DNA of 64,000 nucleotides from Paragonimus westermani (GCA_008508345.1 QNGE01000935.1:143458-207457), one strand, 5' to 3'. Positions 12,129-24,326 are shown, numbered from the stretch's first letter. Numbers and translations: made by a program. The notes: generated from the sequence alone by a model not told the origin.

Positions 12129-14270
12129 ATCTCGGAACTCGGCACAAACGGTGGCAAGCTGACCTTGTGGCAATTCTTACTCGAACTGCTCCTGTCTAAC
12201 AAGCATACGGATATGATTCGGTGGACCAACAAGAAGGGTGAGTTTATTCTACTTCAAGCAGAAGGTGTGGCCAAATTGTGGGGTATGCGAAAAGACCGGA
12301 ATCACCGAATGAACTATGACAAATTGAGTCGTGCGTTACGGTACTATTACGAAAAGAATATTATCCGAAAAGTGCACGGTCACAAATTTGTCTATCAGTT
12401 CATTGGGCTGCGTAATTTGATCAAATTTTGTCAAAGTTCCGTAAATGAGGGCTCAATGCTGACGACGCCCCACTGCTGCCCATCGAAGAATGGACTAGAA
12501 CAATATGTGCAACCGAGTGATGAAACCGTTGAGCATGGAGTACTTCCCAAATCTCCAACGCCTTTTGGTAGTGGAAGGGGTGAGGAAGATGAAGAACGGG
12601 CCAGTTGTTGGTCACAGGTCTATCAATTCCAGAACCTAGGCCGTGAAGCAGCATGGAGATATCCTTCCGATAACACATTACATATATCTCCCGGTACAGT
12701 TAACGACCCAGGTTGTGCGGTGATCTCTGAGACTGATGTACCCGGAAACCCATTGTCTGAACCAGTCCCAAGTTTATGTCCCACCGATGAATATGGCGAA
12801 CAAGTAGCCGACAACAAAAGCCATCAGTTTAATAGCCAAATACCCAGGTTCTCCTTCGATGCACTGGCTGCACATACCTTCCTCAAGCGGAATCCGTTTG
12901 CCTTTCGATTGTTAAATTCTAACAGTGTGTTCGACAGTGAACAACTGGCTCAGCTAACGCATTTACTCTGCTCACTTACATCGGTTGAATCTTGGAAACA
13001 CTTGGTTATACCGACCAGTTCAATGCAATTCCTTGATACAAGCGAGCAAACACAACCGAAGGTCAACGGTGAAATCGATGATCCAGTCAGTAATCAGTCA
13101 CATCTGCAGACAACAGCAAACACCTTCAAACGAATAGTGAGTGAAAATCCAGTCCCCAACATCCGTTTACAGCAATCGGACATGAGCTCATCCGCCGACA
13201 TCCAAGTCGCCCAGCCCCCATTTCACAATAGTATGGCTACGACCACTGGCCAGCTTTGTTCTCCTCCAACGAAGCGAACACTTGCACCCTTTTTAACCAA
13301 CGGTTTAACAAGTGGTTTGCGTTTTGAACCTGTGATTGAGCCAGCCTTTCACGATATTCCTGCAGAAGACAAGCCGGATGGGCTTGGACAACGTACAAGT
13401 CGGAACTCGGGGCCGACAACCCCTGACAGTCGAACAGACCTTTCGTCTGTGATCACTGGAAGGCGACGAGAAACAACCTCGACCGCATTTCAGAGACTCA
13501 GACCTCTTTCGCCAAACTGCCAATGCAGTTGTCACTGGTCATTTAGAGAGTCCATTGTAGAACCAGACCGAGCGACACACAATTCTAAACACGCCTCTTC
13601 CCACTTAGATAGTTTAATATACGCATCGATCAGGCAAGGATTGGAAAATGAATGTACACAGTCCTCAAATGAGACAAACAAAGAAAGAAGGCGGATCGAC
13701 AACTCACCCACACGACTGCACCATGAACGTCATGCAATCAACATGCGAAGACTAGGGGAACAGCTGTCTCGTTTAAATCGATCAGTATTGTGTAATACTC
13801 ATGTTCCTGTTGGTACCACCACTTCTTGCAATAGTCATCCCACTCCCACACGCACAAGTGCAACCACATTAGGACATGAGGTGACCGATGTTAACTTGGA
13901 ATTTCCTTGTCGAAACATACACAAAGATGACAGACAAGACACTATTCCTTTGGCTCATGGTAATCAGTCGAACCCTGACTCATTACCCAACTTAACAGAT
14001 GAATTGCTCACTACAACAGACAAGCAGTGTGTTTGGATGCCAGTTCCAGTGACCATGCTCACATCTTGGTTCCATTTGTTATCAGCAATGTCGAGTTCGT
14101 TTGAGACAACTGTTGTGCGTGCACCAGAAGATCTTAAGAATCGGTGTGGTAACAACGCCAACTTTGATTCTGAGGCCAATGGTCAGCTATCTTCACCTGT
14201 GAAGCCAGGTCATTCGACTGCGAACTCACAACTTATTAAACCGGAACTTCTAGATACGGACTCTCTGTGA
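12129..14270 (+). CDS. Elk-type ETS transcription factor, large 3' exon
   Basis: This exon encodes a sequence-specific nuclear DNA-binding protein. The winged-helix ETS domain fills residues ~13-95 of the exon: it starts LWQFLLELL, has the WTNKKGEF turn and AEGVAKLWGMRK helix, and the recognition helix MNYDKLSRALRYYYEK with both DNA-contacting arginines. The ending KNIIRKVHGHKFVYQF is characteristic of Elk1/3/4 and nematode LIN-1 rather than other ETS groups. There is one extra residue between LWGMRK and MNYD compared with vertebrate Elk. The remaining ~610 residues are low-complexity, rich in Ser, Thr, Asn and His, with several S/TP sites but no clear MAPK D-domain or FxFP box. The exon begins after a good acceptor (TTCCACATCACAG), phase 0; the first in-frame ATG is inside the domain, so the true start lies in an unseen upstream exon. 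Stop TGA at 14268. Confidence 0.88.
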   Translation: MSELGTNGGKLTLWQFLLELLLSNKHTDMIRWTNKKGEFILLQAEGVAKLWGMRKDRNHRMNYDKLSRALRYYYEKNIIRKVHGHKFVYQFIGLRNLIKFCQSSVNEGSMLTTPHCCPSKNGLEQYVQPSDETVEHGVLPKSPTPFGSGRGEEDEERASCWSQVYQFQNLGREAAWRYPSDNTLHISPGTVNDPGCAVISETDVPGNPLSEPVPSLCPTDEYGEQVADNKSHQFNSQIPRFSFDALAAHTFLKRNPFAFRLLNSNSVFDSEQLAQLTHLLCSLTSVESWKHLVIPTSSMQFLDTSEQTQPKVNGEIDDPVSNQSHLQTTANTFKRIVSENPVPNIRLQQSDMSSSADIQVAQPPFHNSMATTTGQLCSPPTKRTLAPFLTNGLTSGLRFEPVIEPAFHDIPAEDKPDGLGQRTSRNSGPTTPDSRTDLSSVITGRRRETTSTAFQRLRPLSPNCQCSCHWSFRESIVEPDRATHNSKHASSHLDSLIYASIRQGLENECTQSSNETNKERRRIDNSPTRLHHERHAINMRRLGEQLSRLNRSVLCNTHVPVGTTTSCNSHPTPTRTSATTLGHEVTDVNLEFPCRNIHKDDRQDTIPLAHGNQSNPDSLPNLTDELLTTTDKQCVWMPVPVTMLTSWFHLLSAMSSSFETTVVRAPEDLKNRCGNNANFDSEANGQLSSPVKPGHSTANSQLIKPELLDTDSL

Positions 14271-14529
14271 ACATTCAGATTACAGTCAACCTTGCTTTTT
14301 GCATTGAAAAATCCACAATATTTTCACATGTAACGTCAGTCTAAGTGTGTACGTTTAACGCTTTCACTGGCTGTCTGTTGTGTGGCATTTTTTGTATTTA
14401 ATTGGCGATTTGATGACTTTTCTTGTTCGTGAAATAGTTTTGAATATTCTTCTGGGTCTGTGACGTAGCCCATTATGATTTCTGAAAGGCCAGTACTGAT
14501 ATGACTGTTCACCTGCTTTGCTAAAACAT

Positions 14530-14840
14530 AGGGATGGTATGGTTGATGGGAGCTGAATTAAGGTCCAGCGAGGCTAGTAGAACAGAAGTACAAATAAGCA
14601 GTCTGGTGGATAAGCTATTTCCGACCTGATTCGAACTTGTAGCGTAATCGGGTTTCGACACCAGAGATTGCTCAAATGACTCATAATGCCAAACAGTGTT
14701 ACCAAGTGTTCGGCGTCTGACAGATTCGGTTTGTTGTGGACAATGCTGTGGTAATCTGGAGTGAGCTACTTTGATTAGACTGTGGGCTAGTGATCTGGGT
14801 ATAAAGCACTTTTGTAGTGAACAAATGGAGTCAGGCACTT
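14530..14840 (-). repeat. Possible interspersed (SINE-like) repeat
   Basis: The minus strand carries GTTCGAATCAGGTC at about 14627-14640, resembling a polymerase III B box, and the same core (GTTCAAATCAGGTC) recurs on the minus strand near 52300. No intact A box or target duplication was found. This is a weak call based on one shared core. Confidence 0.25.
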
Positions 14841-17290
14841 TGACTTTTGATTATACTAGTATGCCTAGGCTCTTCAAAAAATCCACCCCGTACTTCGACT
14901 TATTCGACAATTAGTAAGGATGGGAAAGCACATCTTGTATCAATTACCAGTCAGTTGCTAGGTACCGATATCCCATGGTGTACCCGCATTCCGTGCAAAA
15001 GAACAGGAATCATGTCAAATGGAGTGTGATTATCAATAGGCAACAGCAACAAGATGACCATTGGGTCATACATTAAGACGATTAAGTTCGTGTGGATTGC
15101 GGTTCCAGATGGTCAAGCCTGAAGCACAGCGGACAAAGAACCCTTTCTTGTGCAGTTCGTTAAAAGCACTACATAGACCACAAGGCTGACCGCAGGTTTC
15201 AGATACATTGAGATAAATGTATTCAAAAGAGTTTCGTCAGCTAAGTACGATACTGTACAATTAACAGAAACAGCCGAATGTTACGATTTCTGTTAAGTCG
15301 AATAGTCAGAACTCAGAAAGATATCGTATATGGAGATTTGTATGTAATTTCTTCGGATATTTTTTGGCATTTATCCAGAAGTTTCAATCTTTGCTGATCA
15401 TAATTTCATTCAGCATTTGCACAAAACCGTTGGACCCATCTCTTAAGGAACTTTTACATATATTACTGAGATACTGATTTAATTAAAACGGGGTTCGACA
15501 GAACTTGTTTTCAATAATCCACTTTGTCTAATTTTCTTCTGTGCGAAACAATCCAGGTGGTCTAGATATTTTGCACTCTTTAGACCCCTGGGCCATTAGA
15601 ACCCGACTGATCGAAAGCAAACTACTTAGTTCCATTTGGTCTCAAATGCGACGCTGGTTACATATTATTATCATGACTGATTCGCGTTGAACTTTACTCG
15701 CTGACGTTCCTAGAGTGACTAAATCTGTCCGTTAACTGAACCCATCAGCATGATAGTTGCCAAAATGCACTCACCATAAAAAATTTAAGACCAAGAATGT
15801 TTGAATCACACAAGCAACTCTCGGTTGTAATTTTCATAGGGATAGCTCAGAAGTATCGATTAAAAACTAGTCAACGTCATAGGCCCCTGATGATCAACCG
15901 GTTAGCTAACGGTGGCTGATCGGAGGCGCTAAAACGCTACGAATGTCTTCGTCTAATGTTCTGGTAGTCTCAACGGGTCACCGCCATTGTTGTGTTTACG
16001 AGATTTCAACGACTTGTTCCGTTTTTTTCTCTTTATACTGGCATTCATTTTACTTAGCTCTGAGCAACATCTTGAGGGATTCAAACATCCATTAGAGCAC
16101 TGTTAATAATCACTGTGACAAATCTGGCAATTTAGAAGAGGCCACTCTGGACTGTGGCTGGACTAGAACCAGAAGAGAAAATAACATCCCCAAAGGCTGT
16201 AGGCACCCTACAACTTGAGATACAAACTCACATCGAGAGCTCTGAAATTTGTCTCATATTTGAGTCTGGCCAGAGTCAGGATATTTTTCAATTGGTTCAT
16301 TTATAAATTTCTCGAGGTGTCCATTCACAGCGGTTTTTTCGGAAAATTACTTGATTCATAAGCTACACATCTTTAACCCTTAACCATTATACATGATGTC
16401 TAGGTTGCTTCAAAAATTGGAGCGGCACAAAACATTTATTGAGTCAGATTCTGTGGTTCCAGATAATCTCTTACTGCATACAATTCTTCTGTCACATATT
16501 TGTTATTTTTCTGGATTGTTCAAAATACGGGACAAATGCACCTCTTTGTCATATTTACGATCCATTGGCAACAGCATACGAGAAGACGGATTGATTGCAG
16601 ACAAACCTTCATCAACTGCAACAGTATTCCATGCTTTCGTCATGAGCATCACTGTTAACCATAGCCCATGATGATATTGAACTAATGATGAATTCTTTAC
16701 GTGATTCGGTCGTTTGTTTTACATATATCGTTTGTTTTTAATGATGTGTATTCGAAACACGCAGTAAATAATGAAAATGTTCAGGTTCATTACGTTATGT
16801 GCTAATCAATACCCTAATTTTCGTGTTAGGTTGTGGGTAAGAACTCGAAACGTCATAACTCGTCGCTGCTGTGAACAAGGATAATTAATTCCGGTGAACC
16901 GTGCATAACTCCAACAAAACCCTACCAACCAGATATTGATTAGAAATTTTGCTAAAGTTCTAACCGTCTTCATTCCAGTTGTTAGTTTTCGCTTCCTGGT
17001 AGTCAAAATACGTTCCGATAGTGAGCTTCTAAACCTGAACTTCGACTTCTTCACACTTTTTTACAAACGAGAATAATGTAAACCAGTCAGCTCTGTTCAG
17101 TTCACATTTTTAAGACAAATAGGTCCTCTGCTGCTAAACCGGATATTGCTATAATAGGCGATTGTTTGACATAATAAAAAACTTCTCTTATGAATGGTGT
17201 AACAATTTAATAAATTTCTGATCACCCACCACAAAGTCAGCTTGTTTTGTTAAACGTAAATCAATTTCTTCCGGCAGCAAATTGAGCATC

Positions 17291-17521
17291 CAAGTCAGAA
17301 GCNCAAGTCAGAAGCAAAGTATTTGTCGATCACATTTCGTCGCATCTCATCAGGTACATACAGTAGCCCATAACAAAGTTCAGTGGAATGTGTGAGGCAA
17401 CGCGAAAATTGGCCATACATGCACACTATATGTCAGTACGTATCAGTTATCAGAANTGTGAGGCAACGCGAAAAGTGGCCATACATGCACACTATATGTT
17501 AGTACGTATCAGTTATCAGAA
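17291..17521. other. Two single-N joins with duplicated flanks (assembly artefact)
   Basis: At 17303 an N separates two identical 12-base copies (17291-17302, 17304-17315). At 17456 an N separates two 65-base copies (17391-17455, 17457-17521) differing at about two positions. Overlapping contig ends joined without merging produce exactly this pattern, so the extra copies are probably not biological. Confidence 0.85.
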
Positions 17522-17688
17522 CACTGAGATGGTGTCTACCCGTTAATTGCAACCGCTTTTGCGAACCGCGGAAGCCTTGGAACAAATTGCAGCCTCACAA
17601 CGAACTAGCACATAGGTATTAAAAAAGACCTTCAAGACGGTTAACACCCTATTAAAATCGTAACGATTTTGAAAAACGACTGTTTCTC

Positions 17689-17985
17689 TTGCGGACTAGA
17701 TATGACAAACACAGTTGTCGTGCTCTACTCGTACTTCCAATCACGTGCAATAGTTTCTCCGTATTGGTGAATGTTCATTATGCTTCATCTGATCGATCGC
17801 CACCTCAGATATACGTTCTCTATGAAACGGCAATGTATTTTTCTCTCAGTTCTTCTACCACATTTAGTCCGCATGCGGTAACGGATACTGCGCCAACCTC
17901 TCTGTATGTGCGGTTAGCCCTCTTGATGTTCTACCTTTGTTCACCGGTGATATGCGTTCGTCTGTATTATTCCCCCTGTGTCTAG
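17689..17985 (+). CDS. Candidate terminal exon with C-terminal hydrophobic segment
   Basis: A pyrimidine-rich acceptor (GTTTCTCTTGCGGACTAG) ending near 17699 leads into a ~95-codon open frame that ends at TAG 17983-17985. AATAAA follows at 18107, about 120 bases downstream, a normal distance for a 3' end. The last ~25 residues (LYVRLALLMFYLCSPVICV) could span a membrane. The family is not recognised and upstream exons were not found. Confidence 0.3.
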   Translation: MRTRYDKHSCRALLVLPITCNSFSVLVNVHYASSDRSPPQIYVLYETAMYFSLSSSTTFSPHAVTDTAPTSLYVRLALLMFYLCSPVICVRLYYSPCV

Positions 17986-18106
17986 TTCACTATTGGTTAG
18001 TGACACCAATAGTTCTATTCGATTTGTGTCCACTATTGTGTAAGCGCTGTACACCAGGGGTGTCACACGCCAATTAGGTGTCATGATTCACTTAATGTAT
18101 CTTCTA

Positions 18107-18112
18107 AATAAA
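18107..18112 (+). promoter_or_regulatory. Poly(A) signal
   Basis: Canonical AATAAA about 120 bases after the stop of the plus-strand frame at 17985. Confidence 0.3.
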
Positions 18113-18452
18113 CACATTTTTTTCCATCGAAGTCGGGATCTGCGCTAATCAATGTTATCTACAGCGCTTTTGATAATCGTAGTTTTCGTGATGTCTGGGA
18201 AAATCGCATGGTGATTCAAAACCGAGGTAGGCTGCTGAGATAACTGGTTCCTTCTGGATACGGTTTTCGTCAGCCATCATACAAGTTCATTTAAAAACCT
18301 ACCATACACGTACAAGTGACCTGTAAATGTCGAAGATTATTGCCCTCTCGTAATTTGTTCCAGCAGCCCACCCGTGTACACCACTCAACCTCGAGGGCAT
18401 GCAACATACTGCTTTCTTCAAGTTTACTCTCATAAGCTATGTCACAGTTGCA

Positions 18453-20250
18453 CTAAAATTGCCCTAAATCATTGAGATCAAGTGGGCGATTTTTGTACCA
18501 TGTGTCTATTCCACCGGGCCACAACGGTACATCATCAGCCACATACTCCTTTATGTCATGTGAACAAAACTGTATCGTGGGAGCGAGCACTAGATCAGCG
18601 GGACCGCATGGACTATTATTGCTGTTCTGAGTTGCGCATTTTTCGCAAGCTCGCAGCGTCTGTCTGACGAGATCGAATTTCATTGCGGCTAACCGCAACG
18701 AAAATGAATATGTGATAATGGCTGAAGACTAATCACTTGCTTCACTCATTATACGCTCAATAGTACACTGAGTTGATTACCTCACGGTTTTAGTTGGAGT
18801 GGAACCTTTCCCATTAAACAACAAGAATCTGGAAATCACAAAAATATGACATATTTGTTATTGATAAACAGATTGGGAATAACACAACGTTTCGAGCAAG
18901 TTGTAAAACTCTACGTTTCAACCACCTCGGGTGACCTTCCTCAGGAGTGTTGTCTACATATTTGTGCTGGTGTTTAGTTCTAAGTGGTTAGAGTTCTTGA
19001 ACCTCAAATAGGTTTTCAGAATTTTGGCGTGATGTAAGTTTACTGCAACTGTTCCAGATAATTTCTCCATAGTTGTACTACTTGGGGTTTAGAATGGACA
19101 CAACTGTGGAAATATTTTTGTGAGAACTTTTGATTATTGCTGTGATAATGTTATTTTTTATCACTTCTAAGCAGCAAGTAGAGCATCAGCATTTCTGCTT
19201 ACAAATCAGCGTTCTTTAAGGGTCAAATGATCGATTGTACCTTTGATACGAAGTGACAAAATAGCACAATCTTTTAAGCGTAACTGATAAAGATTGAAGA
19301 AACGTTCTTAATTGTTCAAACTTGCCTTCATATAGACGGACTACTTTCAAGTAGCATCATGTTAATTCGTAATTTGAGTGACATTTACCTGTGAAATGTC
19401 GTGGTCCTGGGCAATGGATGACACAAATGTAACCGTGCATCCAGATGAACGTAATGTTCTTATTAATGAATGAGCTTGTCACCGTCAAACCGCCGACTTT
19501 TACTTGCAAGAGTTGTGCCTGTACAAAACGTAACCTTCTTCGACATTCGTCTTTCAAATTATGAGGGTAATCAGCACAACACTCGAAGTGGATGAGAAGG
19601 CGGATGTGATAGAATAAAGTTCGTTGATTTACTTGAACAGTAGCATTCACTACATTCGGCTATCAACTTGAATCAAAACTGTTACACCTTTCGAAATAAT
19701 GGTCAACATATGGTTATGAGGGGTAAGCATATTTTTTGCTTACTCCGTATAGGTCGCAAGTCAGAAATTGTGCACGTTACGTTCATTGTAAATGTGCTTG
19801 AACTATTCTCCTCGAATATGTTACTTGGACCATGAGTGCAACTAAGAACTTGAAAATATTAGAAGGTGACGGACAAAGATATGGCTGAACCAATCTAGTT
19901 TCGAATTAAGTCCTGAATTTAAATCTAAACTGGTCGATTTGGCGGCAACCAACGCAGGCAGTATTTATGAGTCAGCCAGTAAACCTTATGACCTCCTAAG
20001 TGCAGTTTGCTCGCAGTACGAGGAAGAATAACTAGAATCAGAAGACAATCCGAAGTCCATTCAATGGCAACATAGTTGAGCTTGCAAACGTTCTGTGCAC
20101 AATATGAATAGGCATATGACAGTATACCACAACTGATATTCATGTGTATTCCGGTAGGTATGAAATGGCTGATGAGAATGATCGAATTGTTTTTGCTAGG
20201 ACAATCCCGTTGAGTAACTCGGACCATTGGAAGTATGCAGTCAGTTCTAA
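18453..20250 (-). CDS. Candidate three-exon chain of an unidentified gene
   Basis: Minus-strand blocks at about 20250-19985, 19659-19389 and 18721-18453 are open and phase-compatible: phase 0 between the first two, phase 1 between the last two. The donor at 19389 is strong (CACAG|GTAAAT) and the last acceptor is GTCTTCAG; the donor at 19985 (AAG|GTTTAC) is weak. The encoded ~265 residues include several cysteines and end PLDLNDLGQF followed by TAG. No family recognised; no canonical poly(A) signal was seen downstream. Chance openness cannot be excluded. A copy of the Penelope-associated repeat lies in the intron at 18862-18953. Confidence 0.3.
18862..18953. repeat. Penelope-associated repeat, second copy
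   Basis: About 92 bases nearly identical to 50825-50917. On the minus strand it reads CTGAGGA, a short hairpin (GGTCACC/GGTGGTT) and GAAACG, which matches the conserved core order of a hammerhead ribozyme. See the entry at 50825. Confidence 0.7.
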
Positions 20251-22304
20251 CTGAAGCTTTTTCAGTCTTTTATCGTGTACAGATTAGCTCTTGGAGGTCA
20301 ATCAGTTTCGCTAATGTCATCTGACCTCAGATATTAAAATTACATAGTTTTCAACGAGTTTGTGATTATTGAGATTACTAAGATGTTCGTAAGAGACATT
20401 ATCCGAAAAACGAAATAATACACACAAAATGAGTGGATTACATCGATCTATGCGCATTTACAAATGATCCATCCGGATATCATTTGGCACCCGTTACGAA
20501 AACTCTTAAGACAGTTGGCTTTTTCAACCCACAAATAAAGTGTTTTTATTATGCTCAGATTGGGAAGTGGAGAGGGATCAGTTCCAAAAAATGCACACTG
20601 CACATGTTCACGAAGCACAAGAATAGTAATTTAGATAACTTAAAACGAAATATTCCAGGTTTGTTTCCAAAGCCGTGGATGTTTGCTCAGGTGTGAATCA
20701 CTTGTGACTGCACCAGTCAGTTCTGAACAGAAACGTGGTCGCACGTTTGTACCGGCAGAAAAAGACAGGTTTCAATGTGAAAGCAGACTGCATCTGTGTG
20801 GTGGAAAATAACCAAGTAATCAGACATTGACAAAAGTACTATTCAGTAATTGAAGCCATCCTTTCAAAAACTGAACAGATGGATTGTGTTTTACTAGACG
20901 AGGAAACCACATTTCCGCATCACACCTTGATCCTTCAATATAAGAATGAGGTGAAGCTGGGTTCCACTGAGATTGGGAGTGCGAAACCTCATGCTATTAC
21001 GTCTGTGCTAATAGAGTTCAAGAAGATTCGTTAAGCTGGCCAATCAGCAGTAAATGGGGGACTAATTTTTTTGAAAGTCATCTCGAGCACATTACTGCGC
21101 TAACAAGTGTTGAGGTTCAATGGCGGTCAAGCAGTGAACCAGGGATCGAGAGGTTTCGTAAAGTGGTCAGCAGCCAAAATATTTTTTTGAAATACTTTCA
21201 TGGACTTACACTCGGAAAGATCTGTCTCCAGTACTTACAATTTCCAAAGTTACCAGCAGCAAATTAGCCTACATAATGTTGAGTCTTCTCACTAAAAGAC
21301 GTGTCATGAGGCCCTATTCACGACCTGCATGTAAGCGTCCAAATGGTAGCCCAGAAGCTTACCCACTAGATCATGGGGCACTCACCATCTGAACTACAGA
21401 AGCGTACATGAACTGTTCTCACCAGTGGCGTTTCACTATTTTCGTCAACCAGAAACTTCCAGTCGTTTGTGGTTAGGATGCAATTTACACAGCACCAGCA
21501 GGTTATTTGAAGACCCGTACGTGTGCCGTACTACACAACAGAGCAACCACAAACGGCTGGTAGAGGTCAGTTTACAGAGAAACTAGTGCAACGGATAGGA
21601 GGACTAACCTAACCTCTTTGATTCTCCTCTTTACGCTCTTATTTATCCAAGTGTATGTGTTTCTAAAAATCTCTCCCAATATGCGACATATTGAGCATCA
21701 CTAATGTTCACGTACAGATCAGACATTCACATGATCTTCGAGGCAGATTGAATATGAAAGAAAGTAAGAGATTCGGATCCTACAAGCTAACTGTCACTAA
21801 ACAGCAATACATAGCCACTTTCAAGGCAGGAATCAGACTAGAGAATTCATACTCATGAGGACAGATTAGTAACCACTATATTTTGGAAAGTCATTTTATA
21901 CACGAAGAATCACCACGTACAAACATTCAGCAACACTCGGTTATGTGACAATCGTATGTGAACTTCAGGTTAAATGAGAGATATGCTTTTACTGACCAAA
22001 CCGTCCCACTGTTCCTTCTGTATTGTTTTGGTGGTATGTAAATTAGCAAAACCAATCGGACAATGACAGAAATCTCTTGTAAGCGATACAATGAAACGCG
22101 TTATGAAATTGACAAGCCTACGATAAAAGCACCCACGATAACAATGTCACAGTCATCATCACGGTCGACAATAGTACATCAGTGATAGAAACTTATACTC
22201 ATCTGTCTTGTAGTTATGAGAAAAGAACGAAAGCAAGCCCTGATGTGGAAATCGAAACTGAGGAGGAAAATGAATCTTGTGTAGTGAAACCTGTCTAAAC
22301 TTAC
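20251..22304. other. Non-coding stretch
   Basis: Holds one open plus-strand frame (20433-20696, 87 codons) whose only acceptor is poor, and no recognised gene or transposon domain. Several possible minus-strand donors (near 21355 and 21390) could not be tied to exons. Confidence 0.35.
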
Positions 22305-23141
22305 ATCTAGCAAACAAACAACCGAGTTGTAACCGATAACAAGGCAACTTCTGGAAAATAGCAGTTTCTTCGTCAATCTCACTGTTCTGTAGCTAACAGG
22401 GCACAATTGGCCACTAAATTTGAACAGGAAACTTAGGAATGTACCTAGAACTGTCACATATCTTCTATGGGTCTAATCTTGAAATACTCGACTGGACATA
22501 TGTCCGTTGGCTCATGACCTGAAGTCTTCATTCTACTTCTCAAGAGACAATTTGTTTTTGTTAACAGTGCGCTGTTTTTGCTTCACGAAAAAGTGATTAT
22601 CCTGTGTTCCATTCACAGCATGTATGAAACAAACCAATATATCAGGTCACTACTTCGTCTACAAAACTGACTAACAATCATCAGGTAATTGGGATTAACA
22701 AAACCTACACACTTCTCGATATCGTGTTACACAGTGTCGCGAAGTCATTCTCATCAACCGCTGCCGTTGACTGGCTGCTGAGGCGCTTCCACCAGCTGAA
22801 TAGGGTGTATTTACCGCATAAGTATGGTTATTGGCTATCACCCGTGCTTCAAATGAGTGACCCTTCTTTGCAAACTATTGCATCTTGCTGCAAAGGTTTC
22901 TTACTGCGCGAATGAACCGTATATTCCATGCATTTCTTAAAGACAGGAGAGCTTAAGTATATTTGAAAACCATTTGTGAACGTTTGAGTTTAAATTATAC
23001 GAACATGTGAAAAGCCAAATTGTCCCCTTCTTGAGTTTAATAGATCATGTAATCGCTCAAAAAATCAGAGCGGTGAGCATCCCGATCAGAACTTACATCG
23101 CAGGATAACACCGGCGAGCCAGCTTAACAATGACGCAATTC
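22305..23141 (-). CDS. Two tiny candidate exons, possible WD-repeat coding
   Basis: Minus-strand blocks 23141-23097 (45 bases) and 22350-22305 (46 bases) each have a good acceptor (CTTTCAG, TTTTCCAG) and an ideal GTAAGT donor, and they are phase-2 compatible with each other. The joined frame ends ISCLVIGYNSVVCLLD, which has the spacing of the end of a WD40 repeat, but 30 residues are too few to be sure. The intron would contain a plus-strand candidate exon (22685), so at most one of the two models may be right. Confidence 0.18.
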
Positions 23142-24054
23142 CTGAAAGATTCCAGTATACCCACAAAACAGGCTATGTTGGAATGATCACTCGGATTGAA
23201 CTTGAGCGTCTGTCTGACTTTAAATGATGATCGTTGAACCATACAGACAAGTGCACGTCTTATGGGGTTAATATCTCAACCATATTAGACAGCTAAAACG
23301 TGGACGCCACTCACGACTGCCATGGCATTTCACACCCAACTGTGTTGTGCTTGTTCCGGTAACGGCAGAGACAGTCATCGCGTTTAGGAGAATTTTAACT
23401 AAACATTGTCACATGGTCCAACTTGTGGACATGTTACGATTTGGTACACCTTGAGTGACTTTTATTGATAAACTATTTTTATCCTGTGACTACTGCCCAC
23501 CTAAGTGATCACATTCTGTACAGCCAAACAGAAGAGTTGTTATTGAAAAAAGTACTGGTTGAGCTTTGGTGTCTCGTACGTGATTTTCAGTGAAAATGTG
23601 TCAGTGTTTTTTCCCGTATCAAGCTCGTTACACCCACTCGTTAGACATTTTGCCAACAGTCAGACAACTTTTCGCCACTCGTGCATGAGCGGAGAGTCGG
23701 TTATCTTGAATGAATGCTAGTCCTGTTCAACGTAAAATCGGATAACGGTGGTACCATTTTCTCTTTTTCCGGAAGCACTCGAAACCATGCTAGCACACTA
23801 CCAGGCCTAAAATTTTCTTCTCACTGAAATACGACCAGTGGTCGGGAGTAACGTTACTAACTCTCTCTACGGAGGCACCTATTTCGGCCATGGTCTTACA
23901 TCCACAAGACGTATTATTCCCTATGTTGATCAAAGCAATTTCCAGCCTCAACACAGCAGTTCATTGCAAATTTATACGGGAATCTACCACGCAATATATA
24001 TCCGATGTAACTTATGGACTAGTTCTTTTAATTCAACATACGCCTTCTAGTTAA
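22685..24054 (+). CDS. Candidate two-exon 3' end of an unidentified plus-strand gene
   Basis: Exon 22685-22804 (40 codons) follows CAATCATCAG and ends AGG|GTGTAT, phase 0. It contains SFSSTAAVDWLLRRF, loosely like the core of a DEP domain, but too short to assign. The second block starts 23839 after a pyrimidine-rich acceptor (TTTTCTTCTCACTG... CCAG) and stays open 71 codons to TAA at 24052; a second frame of the same block is open to 24050, so the join is ambiguous. AATAAA follows at 24321, about 270 bases after the stop and just before the next putative promoter. Confidence 0.27.
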
Positions 24055-24320
24055 CAAGTTTTACGTATGTCAAACCGAAGTTCCAAAGACCAGAACTGTA
24101 CAATCAGAATCTCCTGGCTTTCACCTGAATACCACAGGATGTTCCGACCGAAATTCAAAATAATTTAACAGTCCACAAGAACACAATATCGCTTAAGAAT
24201 TAGAAGTAAAAATCATACTCAAAATGACATGAGTTAACAATCAATGCCCTTTGAGTAACAAATGACGAAAGAAGAACTTACAAGGAAGCAAGCAAAATGT
24301 TAAATAATGAACGGGTACAC

Positions 24321-24326
24321 AATAAA
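24321..24326 (+). promoter_or_regulatory. Poly(A) signal
   Basis: AATAAA about 270 bases after the stop at 24052-24054 and 48 bases before the TATA-like box of the next candidate gene, so it fits a tail-to-head gene boundary. Confidence 0.3.

Larger units (their letters stand above)
14271..17688. other. Intergenic stretch with scaffold joins
   Basis: After the ETS stop no AATAAA is evident in the first 300 bases. The stretch holds a possible interspersed repeat (14530-14840), a 92-codon ATG frame at 16393-16671 of unknown worth, AATAAA-like motifs near 17163 and 17207, and two N positions with duplicated flanks (17291-17521). Nothing else recognised. Confidence 0.4.

Noticed and set aside
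22724..22915. Firm call of a DEP-domain protein (for example an R7 RGS)
   Set aside because: Only a 12-15 residue resemblance around VDWLLRRF; too little to assign a domain.
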